From contig CALNVZ010003429.1 in assembly GCA_940671915.1 (NCBI GenBank), forward strand, positions 23,917,190 to 23,981,189: a DNA stretch of 64,000 nt, written 5' to 3'. Every line of letters begins with the position of its first letter. Position 1 is the stretch's first letter. Made by a program: the position numbers and the translations under genes. Under the pieces are notes generated by a model. It did no database searches and had not been told where the DNA came from. It saw only the letters and a program-made list of their open reading frames with translations. Source of the DNA: Paracentrotus lividus. Taxonomy: Eukaryota; Echinodermata; Echinoidea; Camarodonta; Echinidae. Shown here piece after piece: positions 28,753 through 40,759 of this stretch.

Positions 28753-30491
28753 TGTAACCAGGCGACTGGTTTAAAGGCTAACCATTACACCCAATCCATC
28801 CCATCCATCCCATCCATCCCATCCATCCGTTGCATCATTCGAAATCCCAGACCTTCTTATATTCACGCTACAAAATATGCAAATAACCCTAAAGTTGGGC
28901 AACCAATCCACTCGCTGACTCCTTCGCTCCACGCTGTTGGATGCCGAGTTTGTATCAACACTATCTTCTCTCCGCCTCCTTCTTTTCAGGTAAATTATCA
29001 TATTTCATATAACTTTGATATCTAGATATTGATATGTTCATGTTATTTAATTATTTGCGGTTGTTTTGATATATGTGTGAATGTATTTCATTTATATTTA
29101 CCGTGATATTAGCCAAATAACTCTTTTGGAAATGTACTTTCTCGTGTGTATATAGTGAGATGAAGATTATGTAGAATTACATCCCCCAATCTTTCCATTT
29201 AAAGAAGAATTTTGTATATATGTCCCTTCGTTGGATATTGTACCGTCTTAGTTCAGATATATGAATTAACCAATAATAATATCTTATTCGGATTCTAGTG
29301 GACAAGTATTTAGCGTTTAATTTTAGAAATACATGTATAAATGAATATACTTATGATATCACGGTGATACATTTTGGGCTTGACCTATTCACTGACCCCA
29401 GATTAGTTCCATAGTTAGCTGTCTTCGATTTCTTACTCTATATATTCTATTCGTAATGAGAGGTGTCGTTGTTTTGAATGTTGTACTGTGATTCTATAAA
29501 TTGTTTGTAGATTTTTTATGAACATTTAGTGGTTAGAATGAGTGGATTTGTTATACGATTGTAGTGCGGAAAACATTATACGCAGAGTGTCTGCGTGACT
29601 AGACTACTCAAGATTTTGTCCGAAATGTAGTATTATCGTTACTCGCTAATGCACTACCATAGTAATTTGGGTTCTTTTTTAGTGTGTTTAACATAACATT
29701 TAGTCAACACGACAACACTGATTATATAGTGAATCGTGTCAGCACACGAAATAGTGTTAGTGTAGATTATTTCATGTTTAGGCAAATATATGCCATCATT
29801 TATGTTTCAGATAGTCATCCTCCGTTCGATCAGGATATTTCATATAATGTATTTGTTGTAATATTACCTGTACTTGGGTTTTTGATGTAATAGCATTACT
29901 ACTCTTATAATAATAATAATAATAAATATAATATAAATAATAATAATAATATAAATAATAATAATAATAATAATATAATAATAAATAATAATAAAAAATA
30001 ATAATAATATATATAATAATAAATAAAAAATAATAATAATAATAATAATGACAATAAAAATAGTCATAATCATGATAACATGCTACTAATAATTTATTAT
30101 AAAATGATATTAACGATAATAATTGTATGATTAGGAAAGTACAATTACAGATTGTGTACGTTTCTCTGGCATTAGTCTTATGAAATTTCGTTCCTTTTAC
30201 TTTAGTTTGTATATAGCAGTTAGGGTGGATCTCTATCATTTTGCTTATTTTCTGGTATTATCATTGTAGGATGATTTCATGATATATATTCCGATACTTG
30301 TAGATTAGACATTATGTATATTAATTATCTTTGTGTTTAGTCAGATGTGATTATTGATATTTCAATGTGGAAACATGATGAATTATGTATAATAAACGCT
30401 GTTGGATGTCCGAGTTTGTATCACACACTTATCTTCTCTTCCCTCCTTCTTTTCAGTATCCATCGTTTATACGTAACATACGAGGGTTACA
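28753..30491 (+). repeat. 5' LTR
   Basis: TGTAACCAGGCGACTGGTTT to GGGTTACA. It contains (CCATC)n near 28796-28828 and a long (AAT)n tract near 29905-30060. AATAAA lies near 30390, a candidate polyadenylation signal. A segment of about 60 bp ending CTCCTTCTTTTCAG is present both near the start (28932-28989) and the end (30397-30456). Confidence 0.9.
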
Positions 30492-30512
30492 TTTCGTAGT
30501 CGGCAGGATGAC
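30492..30512 (+). promoter_or_regulatory. Presumed primer-binding site region
   Basis: TTTCGTAGTCGGCAGGATGAC immediately follows the 5' LTR, where the tRNA primer should anneal. I cannot assign the tRNA from memory with confidence. The placement comes from position only. Confidence 0.5.
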
Positions 30513-30539
30513 AGACTGTCAACCCATATAGGACGGCAT

Positions 30540-30845
30540 TTGCGAGGAGCTACCTGGACTGAGGGATCATCACCTCAACCCGCATTGAGGATCATCTACC
30601 TGGACTGAGGGATCTTCTACCTGGACCGAGGAACTGAGGATCTTCTACCTGACGAGGAACTGAGGGATCTTCTACCTGGACCGAGGAACTGAGGGACTTC
30701 TACCTGGACCGAGGAACTGAGGGACATCTACTGGACCGAACTGATGGAGTCTACCTGGACGAGAACTGAGGGATCTTCTACCTGGACCGAGGACTGAGGA
30801 CTTCTACCTGGACTGAGGACTGAGGGACTTCTACCTGGACTGAGG
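30540..30845 (+). repeat. Leader minisatellite, CTACCTGGACCGAGGAACTG unit
   Basis: About ten degenerate units of roughly 30 bp built from GAGGGATCTTCTACCTGGAC lie between the 5' LTR and gag. Units differ by short indels. The array sits in the presumed packaging/leader region. Confidence 0.85.
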
Positions 30846-31177
30846 GAGCCAATTACAATTCTATTGTCATATATATTTGTTTCTATGTTTTATTATGTTG
30901 TTTATGTTCCAGGGGCTCAACAAAATCATTCACTGAATTAATCAATGTTAATAATTGATTAACCTTTAACCTTTTTTCCCACTGCTAAATTTTTGTTGTT
31001 ATCTTGTTTATTTCTTTCTCGACTTTGTATTCGGGAAAATACTTGCCAAATATACTTAATATTTTGGTGAATGACATTGGTGTTTGATTTTTATCAACGT
31101 GCTCACAGCTTTTACCCACCTCCTGTATAATTTTATTTTATTTTTTTATCTATTTGCACCCCTTCCTAAATCATAAA

Positions 31178-32194
31178 ATGTCCATGCGAGCAGAAGCAGA
31201 CCTCACAGGTTTTGACTCCCAACTTGACACCCCACTCAATCTGACGCATACGACATCAACGGACCCAAATTCCATGCTTAGTGGAATGACCACCCCGGGA
31301 CCAGCCCTCACCCAAGTGAGAGGGGTACCGGTTTTCAATGGGAGGGAGTCGAAGATCTCCATTGAAGATTGGGTGAGGGATATTGATTATATGTTTTTAG
31401 CCTCCCGGACGCCGATCGCTCTGCAATTTAGTACGATCGTGTGCAACCTTGGGGGTGAAGCAAGGCGGTTGGTGCTAAATCTACCACGGGAGGAGCAGAC
31501 GGCGGCGCATGCGTTTGTCGAACTGAAGGCGGAGTATGGGGATACGCCAACTGAAGACCCCTTTGCAGCCTTCTACGAAAGGGTGCAACGAGGCGGGGAG
31601 ACCGCCCAGTCGTACGCAATCTCTTTGCAGGCGCTCTTCGAGAGCATTCGGAGGGACTTTCCGAAAGCCGTCACCGAGATGCAGCAGGACTCGGTCCTCT
31701 GCACCCAATTTATGCGGGGCCTACGGGAGGAGGACCTGAGGCAGCGTCTAGCACCAATGAGACCTCGTCTCATGACGTTCCGCAACTTGCGCGAGGAGGT
31801 CCGGCGGATAGTCCGGGAGCGACATGGGAAGTCACGGAAGCCTGCCGGAGCCTATGCACAACAGATCAGTGCCACAGAAGAGAGGCTCGAAAGAATCTCC
31901 AAGAACACGGAGGATGTTCTCCGTCTGGTGTCGGGCATCCGGGATCAGCAAGCCCAGACGGACGAGCGAGTCGCTTCTCTGGAGAAGCGCATGAGCGCAT
32001 TGGAGACTCCATCAAGAGCTCCAGGACCAGCACGCCCTACCTCTGACTGCTGGGGATGTGGGCAGACAGGACACTGGAGGAGAGATTGTCCCAGTCAACG
32101 GACTGGCCCTTCCAGTAAGGAGATTAGCGGTAGCAAAGGCGACGCTCTCACCCAAGCTGGTCGTTTAAACGGATACGGCCCGCACCGAGTCTAA
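31178..32194 (+). CDS. gag: LTR retrotransposon Gag
   Basis: A 338-residue open frame from ATG 31178. It forms the structural particle of the retrotransposon. The middle resembles a retrotransposon Gag capsid domain (SIEDWVRDIDYMF, FYERVQRGGETAQSYA, CTQFMRGLREEDLRQRL). A heptad-like stretch follows (EERLERISKNTEDVLRLV). A CCHC zinc knuckle, CWGCGQTGHWRRDC, occupies residues 291-304, with the expected C-x2-C-x4-H-x4-C spacing for nucleic-acid binding. An upstream in-frame region without ATG begins near 31154. Unlike pol, this frame is intact. The next frame starts at 32230 in a different phase, so ribosomal frameshifting or reinitiation would be needed. Confidence 0.85.
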   Translation: MSMRAEADLTGFDSQLDTPLNLTHTTSTDPNSMLSGMTTPGPALTQVRGVPVFNGRESKISIEDWVRDIDYMFLASRTPIALQFSTIVCNLGGEARRLVLNLPREEQTAAHAFVELKAEYGDTPTEDPFAAFYERVQRGGETAQSYAISLQALFESIRRDFPKAVTEMQQDSVLCTQFMRGLREEDLRQRLAPMRPRLMTFRNLREEVRRIVRERHGKSRKPAGAYAQQISATEERLERISKNTEDVLRLVSGIRDQQAQTDERVASLEKRMSALETPSRAPGPARPTSDCWGCGQTGHWRRDCPSQRTGPSSKEISGSKGDALTQAGRLNGYGPHRV

Positions 32195-32229
32195 ACCCAG
32201 GGAGTGCGGGCAGGATAAATGTTAATAGA

Positions 32230-35200
32230 ATGTATAATTCAGAATTTTATTTAAATCCCAATAATAATTTATTTCACAATCAGGAGCCGGTGCCCGTCGT
32301 CGGTCCTACTAACTTGGAGGCTGTGATGATCAACGACATAAAGGTTAACGCGCTTATTGACTCGGGTTCCCAGGTTACGACGATTTCATCCTCCGTCATC
32401 ACAAGCAATCCGGTCCTTGCGAACCTCACACCGAGTCCATCCCAAGTCCAGATAAACGGAGCCGGTGGACACCCCTTAGCACACCGAGGGGTTATCTTTA
32501 TCCAGGTTAGGTGCCTCGGTCACACCTACACCAAGGTACCAGCGTTCATTGTTCCCCCGGGTAGCTATGGACCTGGCGTCGAGGCCCTCATTGGCACCAA
32601 CGTCATCAGGACAGCTAGACGAGATCAGGTTAAAGTACATGGTGCCAACTACTTGCAGGTGGTGGAGAGGGAGAGCAAGGCATGGGCGGCTGCTTGTGCA
32701 GCCATGGAGAGTGACCAACCTGGAGACGCTCGAGGAAATCTTGGTTTAGCAGTTCACCGGGGTCGAGAGCGAAAACTGGAGCCAGGCGCGGAAGTCGAGG
32801 TATTTTGCCAGGTACCGAGAAACTGCCGTAGTTGTACTGCTATGGTGGAGCCAGTTGGACATTCGACCAAGGGATCTCGGATGATGGTTGGAAGGACACT
32901 AGTGGATGTGTCGCCAGGCAGGTACGTACCAGTCCGAGTTTGGAATGTGTCAGACCAGCCCCTCACCATCGGTAAGAATACCCCACTGGCCCAACTGTTT
33001 CTAGTGTGTGCCATTGAAGAATCCCCTTCAGGGCCTTCTTCAGAGTATTCAGGTCTACAGGCAAATACCTCTGCTAGCATCCCGGAACTGGACTTATCCA
33101 GTACTCAACTCAGCCAGGAAGAAAGATCGCGGCTTGAAGGTCTCTTGTCAGAATATCCGGATGTGTTTTCTCAGCATGACTTCGAGAAACTTAAAACGGG
33201 GGGGCGTGCAAAAGGGGAAAATAGAGCACGATATCCCTCTCGTTGATGACAATCCCTTCAGACTTCCCTACCGTCGGATACCACCTGCTCAGTTTCAGGA
33301 CGTAAGACGGTATTCCAGGAGATGGAACAAGCAGGAGTTATCCGAAAGAGCCATAGTCCCTATGCGTCTCCTATGTTGGTGGTCCGGAAGAAGACGATTC
33401 AATTCGACTGTGCGTGGACTACAGACACCTGAACAGCAGACCAGGCGGGATGCATTTCCAATGCCCCGGATTGATGAAGCGCTAGATGCTTTAGGAAATG
33501 CAAAGTATTTCACCACATTGGATCTTTACGAGTGGGTATTGGAGGTCGGGTGGCAGAGAAGGACCGGGAGAAGACTGCTTTCACAACTCCAATGGGGCTT
33601 TTCGAGTGTGTTCGCATGCCGTTTTGTCTCCAGAATGCCCCCGCACGTTTCAGCGCTTGATGACATCATGTCTGGAGACCAGCAGTTTGAGTCACTCCTT
33701 ATATACCTGGACGATATCATCGTGTTCTCCAAGTCATTCGACGAACACCTGGACCGTTTGCGGCTGGTTTTCGGAGGACTTAGGCAGCAAGGTCTGAAGC
33801 TCAAGCCCAGGAAATGCCATCTTTTCCAGACCAAGGTGAAGTACCTGGGACATGTGATCAGTCAAGATGGCATTGAGACTGACCTGAGAAGACCTCATCG
33901 GTAGCTGATTGGCCGCGACCGAAGAACAAGTCCGAGACGTCCGTTAATTCCTAGGATTCACTGGATACTACCGGAGTTTGTTCCAGGCTATGCAAAGATA
34001 GCACGTCCACTATTTCAGCTCACCGAAGGAGGTGGTCGACGTAGAGCTAACCGGAAACCACCACCCTCCTTCAACTGGACTGATGAGTGTGAATCGTCTT
34101 TCGACACGCTAAAGTCATGAATTGAATCTCCCCCAGTGCTTGGTTTCCCGGATTTTGGGGATTCATTTCTTTTGAAGTGGATGCTTCTGGGTTGGCCTTG
34201 GAGCAGTTCTTAGTCAGAAGCAAGATGGTCAGAAGCGGGTAATTGCGTTTGCCAGTAAGTCTTTGAGCCCCTCGGAAGCCAAGTACCCAGCCCACAAGCT
34301 CGAATTCCTCGGTCTTAAGTGGGCTGTTGTCGACAAGTTTAGAGAATATCTCCTTGGCCGCCGATTTCATGTTCTGACTGACAATAATCCATTGTTGTAT
34401 GTCACAAGTTCGGCGAAGTTGATGCAACGGGTCAGCGCTGGGTAGGCGATCTAGCTGGGTTCAACTTCAGCATTGAGTATAGAAGTGGGAGACTTAATGT
34501 AGCCGCCGATGCTTTGTCAAGGTTACCGGAAGCCGCAGCAGAGGTAGAAGTACATCAAGTCCACGCAACCACCTGACAGTATCAGCCGTCTTGAAGCAAG
34601 GGTCTCTCAGGAAGGGTTAGGACACCCGACGCCCTCCAGTTAGCTGCCGGGTTCAAACATAGATCTGCCGACTCACAACGGGACTAACTGAGACTGGAAC
34701 CCCATCTATTGACGTGATTCCAGCAGACACGCTCCGCAGCAAACAGAGATCGGACCCTGACATCGCAGCTGTCTTGCCATATGTAGAGCGCGGCACCAAG
34801 CCTACCCGACCAGAACTACAAGGGTGTTCATCTGACGCGAAACTGATCCTCAGGCAGTATCAACGTCTGGAAATGCGGTCTGGAATCCTCCATCGGAGAG
34901 TTCAAGATCCCACTGGGACACAGCACTACCAGATGGTCCTCCCACGTTGCCATCATAAACTGGTTATGGGTCAACTCCATGACGACGTCGGACACCCTGG
35001 AGCTGAACGAACACTAGACAACCTTCGTCAGCGTTTCTTCTGGGCAAGAATGGCACAGGATGTGCGTGCCTGGTGCACCACCTGCAGGAGATGTTGTCTG
35101 AGGAAGACACCGACAACAGGGAACCGGGCCCTCTGTCCAGTATTCACACTTCGGAGCCACTGGAACTGGTTTGTATTGACTTCCTGAAGTTGGAGAAGTC

Positions 35201-36757
35201 CAAGGGTGGGTATGAGAACGTCTTGGTAGTAACTGACCACTTCACCAGGTATGCCCAGGCGTATGCTACCAAAGACCAATTGGCATCAACAGTGGCGAAG
35301 ACACTGTGGGAGAACTTCTTCGTCCATTACGGGTTCCCGCGCCGGATAATTCCGATCAGGGCCGAAACTTCGAGAGCCGCTTAATCGCGGAACTATGCAA
35401 GGTGGCTGGCATCCAGAAAAGTCGGACAACTGCTTACCATCCTCAGGGAATGGAACGACAGAGCGATTCAACAGAACGCTGATCGACATGGTGGGGACCC
35501 TCGACCCCTCACAGAAGGTAAGATGGAAGGACCATCTTGGACATCTTACCCATGCCTACAATGCCACTAGGCATGAGTCGACAGGCTTCGCCCCCTTCCA
35601 CCTGATGTTTGGCCGACACCCTAATCTTCCAGTCGACTCATCTTCGGCCACCAAATGACAGTGAGATCTGGGATATGACGACTACGTCACACAGTTTCGG
35701 GATGGCCTCCGCGCTGCCTATGATCTTGCAGCAGGTAAGTCAAGTTGTCGAAGGATCGTCAAAGTCTCATTTGACAGAAGGCGAAGCTACTTCGCTTCTC
35801 CCAGGCGATCGGGTGTTGTGATGGACAAAACCACCGGAGGTCAAAAGCTTGCGGACAAGTGGGAATCAACACCCTACATCGTGTTGATAAGCATCCTGAT
35901 CTACCTGTGTATGTGATCCAAAGACCAGACACTAAGCGGGAGAGAACCGTTCACCGTAATCTCTTAATCGTGCATGTTTCTACACTTGAGGATAGCCCTA
36001 ATCCCATGTAGAGATTGACCATCCTAGGCTGACGATGTCGAGGAAGCTCAGATTGAGTCATTCCACAATGAAGAAACGGAGGATGTTTTGGTACATCTGC
36101 CTGAGGAGGTGACCAACTCAAAACGACGACGACGACGTCGAGAGGCCACTCTATAACAGGTCACACGCATCTTCTACGTTTTATCCTGCCCGCACTGATC
36201 CAGCGGGAAATGGCCATCGTCCACCCCATGTGCCAGGCCCCGTTTTAACTCCCTCCCGTCAATGCCTCCCTTCTGTCGATATGTCCATTCCATCGATGAC
36301 CTCCCTGTCGTCGATAATCTCCCTCCCGTCAATGCTCTCCCTTCTGTCGATGATGTCCATTCCATCGATGACCTCCTGTCGTCGATAATCTCCTCCCGTC
36401 AATCATCTTCATCCCGTCGATGATCCCCCACCTTGCGACAATCACCCTCCTGGAGATGACCTACCCCTCTCGACGACCTCTCACCCCTCAGACGACCCTC
36501 CCCATATAGATGACCCCACCCCTTCTGACTTTCCCCATGCGGACCAACAAACTCCCTTTGACGACATTGACCAAGACGTCCAACCTCGACGTAGCGGGCG
36601 AACACGCCGCCCAGTTGACCGACTCCAATACCACGCTCCTGGCCACCTCTTCAATCTTTCGGTTTACCAAAATAAATTGCAGGCTGGGAGAAAACTGTGG
36701 GCACGGTGGAAGAGTCCCCGTATGACTGCAGCTAGGGCTAAATTAGGTATGCCATAG
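32230..36757 (+). pseudogene. pol: LTR retrotransposon Pol, multiply frameshifted
   Basis: The protease is at the start of the first frame (LIDSGSQVTTIS, catalytic Asp about residue 44). The first frame stops at 33246 after a break near a G7 run at about 33198. Reverse transcriptase continues in another frame with the catalytic YLDD at 33704-33715. RNase H (LTDNNPLLY) is near 34375. The integrase zinc-binding region (DDVGHPGAERTLDN, CTTCRRC) is at about 34980-35095, with core segments near 35160-35500 ([19 protein letters not shown]). A tail with RRSGRTRRPVDRL-like sequence ends near 36757. The breaks mean this copy cannot encode full Pol as read. A GTCGATGA-type repeat lies in the tail (36240-36430). 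Confidence 0.85.
36240..36440 (+). repeat. Repeat in pol tail, CTCCCGTCAATG/GTCGATGA units
   Basis: Several degenerate units built from CTCCCTTCTGTCGATGATGT and CCATTCCATCGATGACCTCC are tandemly arranged. In frame they would encode Asp-rich repeats. Unit number varies by indels. Confidence 0.75.
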
Positions 36758-36880
36758 GTGCAAGCTTTCTCTCTTTAGGTTACTTTGTGTTGTTTTGTTA
36801 CTTTAATTTTGTTCAGCAACTCGAAAATATTTCTTCATATTGTTCTTATTGCTTTGTTATGCTCGGAGAGCATGTTTCCG

Positions 36881-36893
36881 AAGGAGGGGAGAG
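36881..36893 (+). promoter_or_regulatory. Polypurine tract
   Basis: AAGGAGGGGAGAG lies directly against the first base of the 3' LTR, as required for plus-strand priming. Confidence 0.85.
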
Positions 36894-38126
36894 TGTAACC
36901 AGGCGACTGGTTTAAAGGCTAACCATTACACCCAATCCATCCCATCCATCCCATCCATCCCATCCATCCGTTGCATCATTCGAATCCCAGACCTTCTTAT
37001 ATTCACGCTACAAAATATGCAAATAACCCTAAGGTTGGGCAACCAATCCCACTCGCTGACTCCTTCGCTCCACGCTGTTGGATGTCCGAGTTTGTATCAC
37101 ACACTTATCTTCTCTCCGCCTCTTCTTTTCAGGTAAATTATCATATTTCATATAACTTTGATATCTAGGATATTGATATGTTCATGTTATTTAATTATTT
37201 GCGGTTGTTTTGATATATGTGTGAATGTATTTCATTTTATATTTACCGTGATATTAGCCAAATAACTCTTTTGGAAAACTGTACTTTCTCGTGGTGTATA
37301 TAGTGAGATGAAGATTCTATGTCAAGAATTACATCCCCCAACATCTTTCCATTTAAAGATCAGATTTGTATTATATGTCCTTCGTTGGATATTGTCACCG
37401 TCTTAGTTCAGATATATGATTCAACCAATAATAATATATTATTCGGATTCTAGATGGACAAGTATTTAGCGTTCAATTTTAGGAAAATACATGTATGAAT
37501 GTAATATACTTTCATGTTATTCACGGTGATACATTTTGGGCTTGACCATTTCACTGACCCCAGATTAGTTTCCATAGTTAGCTAGTCTTCGATTTCTTAC
37601 TCTATATATTCTATATCGTAAGGAGAGGTGTCGTTGTTTTGAATGTCTGTACTGCTGATTCTATAAATGTTTGTATGTATTTTTATGATACATTTAGTGG
37701 TTAGAATGAGTTGGATTTGTTATACGATTGTAGTGCGGAAAACATTATACGCAGAGTGTCTGCGTGACTAGACTACTCAAGGATTTTGTCCGGAATGTAG
37801 TATTATCGTTACTTGCGTGATGCACTACACATAGGGTAATTTGGTTTCTGTTTTAGTGTGTTACATACATTTTAGTCACACACGACTGAACACTGTATAT
37901 ATTAGTGAATCGTGTCGAGCACACGAAATAGTGTTAGTGTAGATTTATTCATGTTTAGGCAAATATATGCCATCATTTAGTGTTTCAGATAGTCATCCTC
38001 CAGTTCGATCAGGATATTTCATATAATGTATTTGTTGTGAATATTACCTGTACTTTGGGTTATTGATGTAATAGCCATACTACTCTTAATAATATAATAA
38101 TAATAATATCATAATAATAATATAAC

Positions 38127-38182
<56 letters not shown>

Positions 38183-38720
38183 TAACAATAATAATAATCA
38201 TAATAAATAATAAAAACAATAATATAATAATAATAATGACAATAAGAATAGTCATAATCATGATAACATTGCTACTAATAATTTTGATCATAAGAATGAT
38301 ACTTAACGATAATAATTGGTATGATTAGGAAGAGTACCAATTACAGATTAGGGTAACTTTCTCTCGGCGATTAGTCTTATTGAATATTTCTTTCCTTTTA
38401 CTTTAGTCTTGTATATAGCAGTTAGGGTGGATTCTCTATGCATGTTTAAGTAGACGACGTTATATTTTCTGGGTATTATCATTGTAGGATGATGTTTCAT
38501 GATATATATATATCCGATACTTGTAGATGTAGACATATCGTATATTAATTATCTTTTGTTTAGTCACGATGTGATTTATTGATATTTCAGTGAGGAAACA
38601 TGATGAATTATTAGATATAATAAACGCGGTTGGATGTCCGAGTTTGTATCACACACTTATCTTCTCTCCGCCTCCTTCTTTTCAGTATCCATCGTTTATA
38701 CGTAGCATACGAGGGTTACA
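36894..38720 (+). repeat. 3' LTR
   Basis: It is collinear with the 5' LTR, including (CCATC)n, (AAT)n at about 38085-38240 and the duplicated segment ending TTCTTTTCAG. It is 88 bp longer than the 5' LTR, mainly through scattered one-base differences. AATAAA lies near 38617. It ends GGGTTACA, followed by TATATATATA. Confidence 0.9.
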
Positions 38721-40130
38721 TATATATATATACATAACATTTTAAAAGATTTCATACCTAAATGATTTTTTCCTCGACTGTACCATTCTTTTTGACACAG
38801 ACTGTATTATTTGGGATTAACAATATTTTTTTTTGCCCTGTTTCATTCAAGGCAACCTGTACATAACAGATGTGAATTAACCGTCTTTAATTTTATTTCA
38901 AAGTAGAAAATGAATACTATTTACTGAGATCGATTTTCATTACTTATAAAAAATAAAAAAACAAAAACAAATTTTGATTCTCTACGACTTATCTTTTTTT
39001 TTCATTTATCAGGTGTTTATGTTTCTTATTAATTAATTCCATTCTGGAGTTCGATACAAAGTAAAATTGCCTCATTCTTTTAGTTATCTTTCTTTGCCAA
39101 CTGGGGCTTTTATGCATATTTACTCTGATTCATAAGTTCATATATACAAGTGTTCTTGTAGACAAAAACATTGTTCATCAAGCGATGTATAACTATGTGT
39201 AAAGACACTGAATTCGGAGAGGACAATTTTTGACGGATTTGGCACCCCATTTATGGTTAATGGTCACAAAAATAAAATTAACTGTATCTTCTGGAGCTTT
39301 CGATTTTAAAACAATCGCATTTTAGTAGTCAAATCTAATTGAAAAAACAATCCTAATGATGGCTTACAATAAAGATGCGCAGGCTCAGAAATAGTTAAAA
39401 AAAATTAAAATGAGACAGTAAGTTTGCCCTAAAAATGCAAGTTATGATAAATTTTTAGAAGTAAATGTGTATTTCAATAATTTATATTTCTCTTGTAGGT
39501 TGCTCAAAGAGTGCCCAATAGCTTACCATCGTAGATTCGAGATTACAGTACCTATATTTCTTTTTATGGGGCACAGTGTTTGACGGTGTACCCTGATTAT
39601 AAAATAACCAATAATCGGTGCATTGTAAATGATTGATACTGAGGCTGCAGCTCCCGAGCTCAATAGCCCTTGACACACGAAACCTACATTATCATTATTA
39701 ACTCAAGATACATTAAGGACAAATGAATCTAAACTGAAAACAAAAATAAATAGTCGTCAAAAGAAAAAAATGTCTGTAAACACTGAAATGATGTGAATAA
39801 AGATCATCATCCGGTCAGCAGTGAATGTGCTTTTCTCATTCTTGTTGGCTCTTTCTGTATTTTCACTTTTGTTTCGAGTACTTCCTGAATGAGTACGCCT
39901 ACGTCCAATCAATACACGGAAACTATAGAGGAGGAAAGAAATCGGTTTGATATCCATGAAATGCATACAGCTATTATATAATTTATTGTAACTCTGACTT
40001 ACAACGGATTTCCCTTATAAAGTAATACGGATATCACAATTGATACAACGTTTTCATTGAGCGTGTAGAGAAAAATCTCAGTGCAAAATAGCTTTCTTGT
40101 ACTCTGATTTGGGTATTAGAGAGATTGACG
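38721..40130. other. Upstream region of receptor copy 2
   Basis: No gene is seen. The presumed promoter and 5' UTR of receptor copy 2 lie here. I could not identify a convincing TATA box or initiator. The last 100 bases before the ATG are not open in frame with it. Confidence 0.45.
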
Positions 40131-40227
40131 ATGGATCTTGGATTTTCTTTTGGGGTAATATTCGCTGTCCTAATGTCATTTGCAAGTATGGCATCAGCCA
40201 AACTTTCTAGTAATCATCCTACAGTTA
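40131..40227 (+). CDS. Receptor copy 2 exon 1: signal peptide
   Basis: It encodes MDLGFSFGVIFAVLMSFASM followed by ASAKLSSNHPTV. A hydrophobic core and small residues before ASA|K fit signal-peptidase cleavage. The donor is GTTA|GTAAGT, phase 1, matching the phase-1 entry of exon 2. This is the only signal-peptide exon of the family found in the window. Confidence 0.75.
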
Positions 40228-40657
40228 GTAAGTATATTCATATTTCTTCATAGGCCTATATTATAATCACTGCTTTTAGAATCTGCTGTCTTTGTTACTC
40301 TGACCATGATCGTGTTTTCGGCATGTAAAAAGTATTTCAACAAAACGAAGCGATGTTTAATGTGTTCATTTGTTGTTTGAGAATTCGTAATATCAAATTA
40401 ATGCACTTTTCTAGGAATTCACAATTATAGTACCTTGTGAATCAGTAGTCACCTATATCAGATATAGGGATTTAGCGCCACTGTTTCTCTCACGGTTAAA
40501 TACTTTGCCCGCCCCCCTTTCTAACAATTATGGATTTTCCAACGAAAAAAATGAAGAGACTTCACGATAAATTTCATTGTTTCTTTAAAAACATACATGT
40601 GTAAGATATTAATAAGTGACTTTCAAAAGATAAGATGATCTTATTTTATCGATACAG

Positions 40658-40759
40658 TATAGAATTGCTCGTTTAAAATAGCTGCTACGGAGGACCCGTG
40701 CAGTATTACTATCAAGAATAACCCAGATGTCTTTTGGTATATCACAACGCCAGATAGTA
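40658..40759 (+). pseudogene. Receptor copy 2 exon 2 with nonsense codon
   Basis: After the acceptor GATACAG the frame reads TA, TAG, AAT TGC TCG, whereas copy 1 reads AA, TGG, AAT TGC TCC. The rest, NCSFKIAATEDPCSITIKNN and then DVFWYITTPDS, aligns with copy 1 NCSF...CSIK...WFVTYREN. The exon is 102 bp with phase 1 on both sides, so skipping it would keep the frame but remove the start of the domain. Confidence 0.75.

Larger units (their letters stand above)
28753..38720 (+). mobile_element. Ty3/gypsy-type LTR retrotransposon, full length, pol broken
   Basis: Two LTRs of about 1.74 and 1.83 kb flank gag and pol. The LTRs start TGTAACC and end GGTTACA. A polypurine tract (AAGGAGGGGAGAG, 36881-36893) abuts the 3' LTR. 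Domain order protease, reverse transcriptase, RNase H, integrase is that of Ty3/gypsy. The flanks are TATA on both sides, in a TA-rich site. Gag is open, whereas pol is split over several frames by many short indels. LTR divergence is mostly single-base indels, which could be real decay or long-read consensus error. I see no envelope-like frame. Confidence 0.9.

Noticed and set aside
29796..30239. Tyr/Ile-rich 147-codon frame
   Set aside because: It is a translation of the (AAT)n tract inside the 5' LTR.
30540..30845. CRISPR-like array in the LTR leader
   Set aside because: Units are degenerate and head to tail with no spacers. They belong to the retrotransposon leader.
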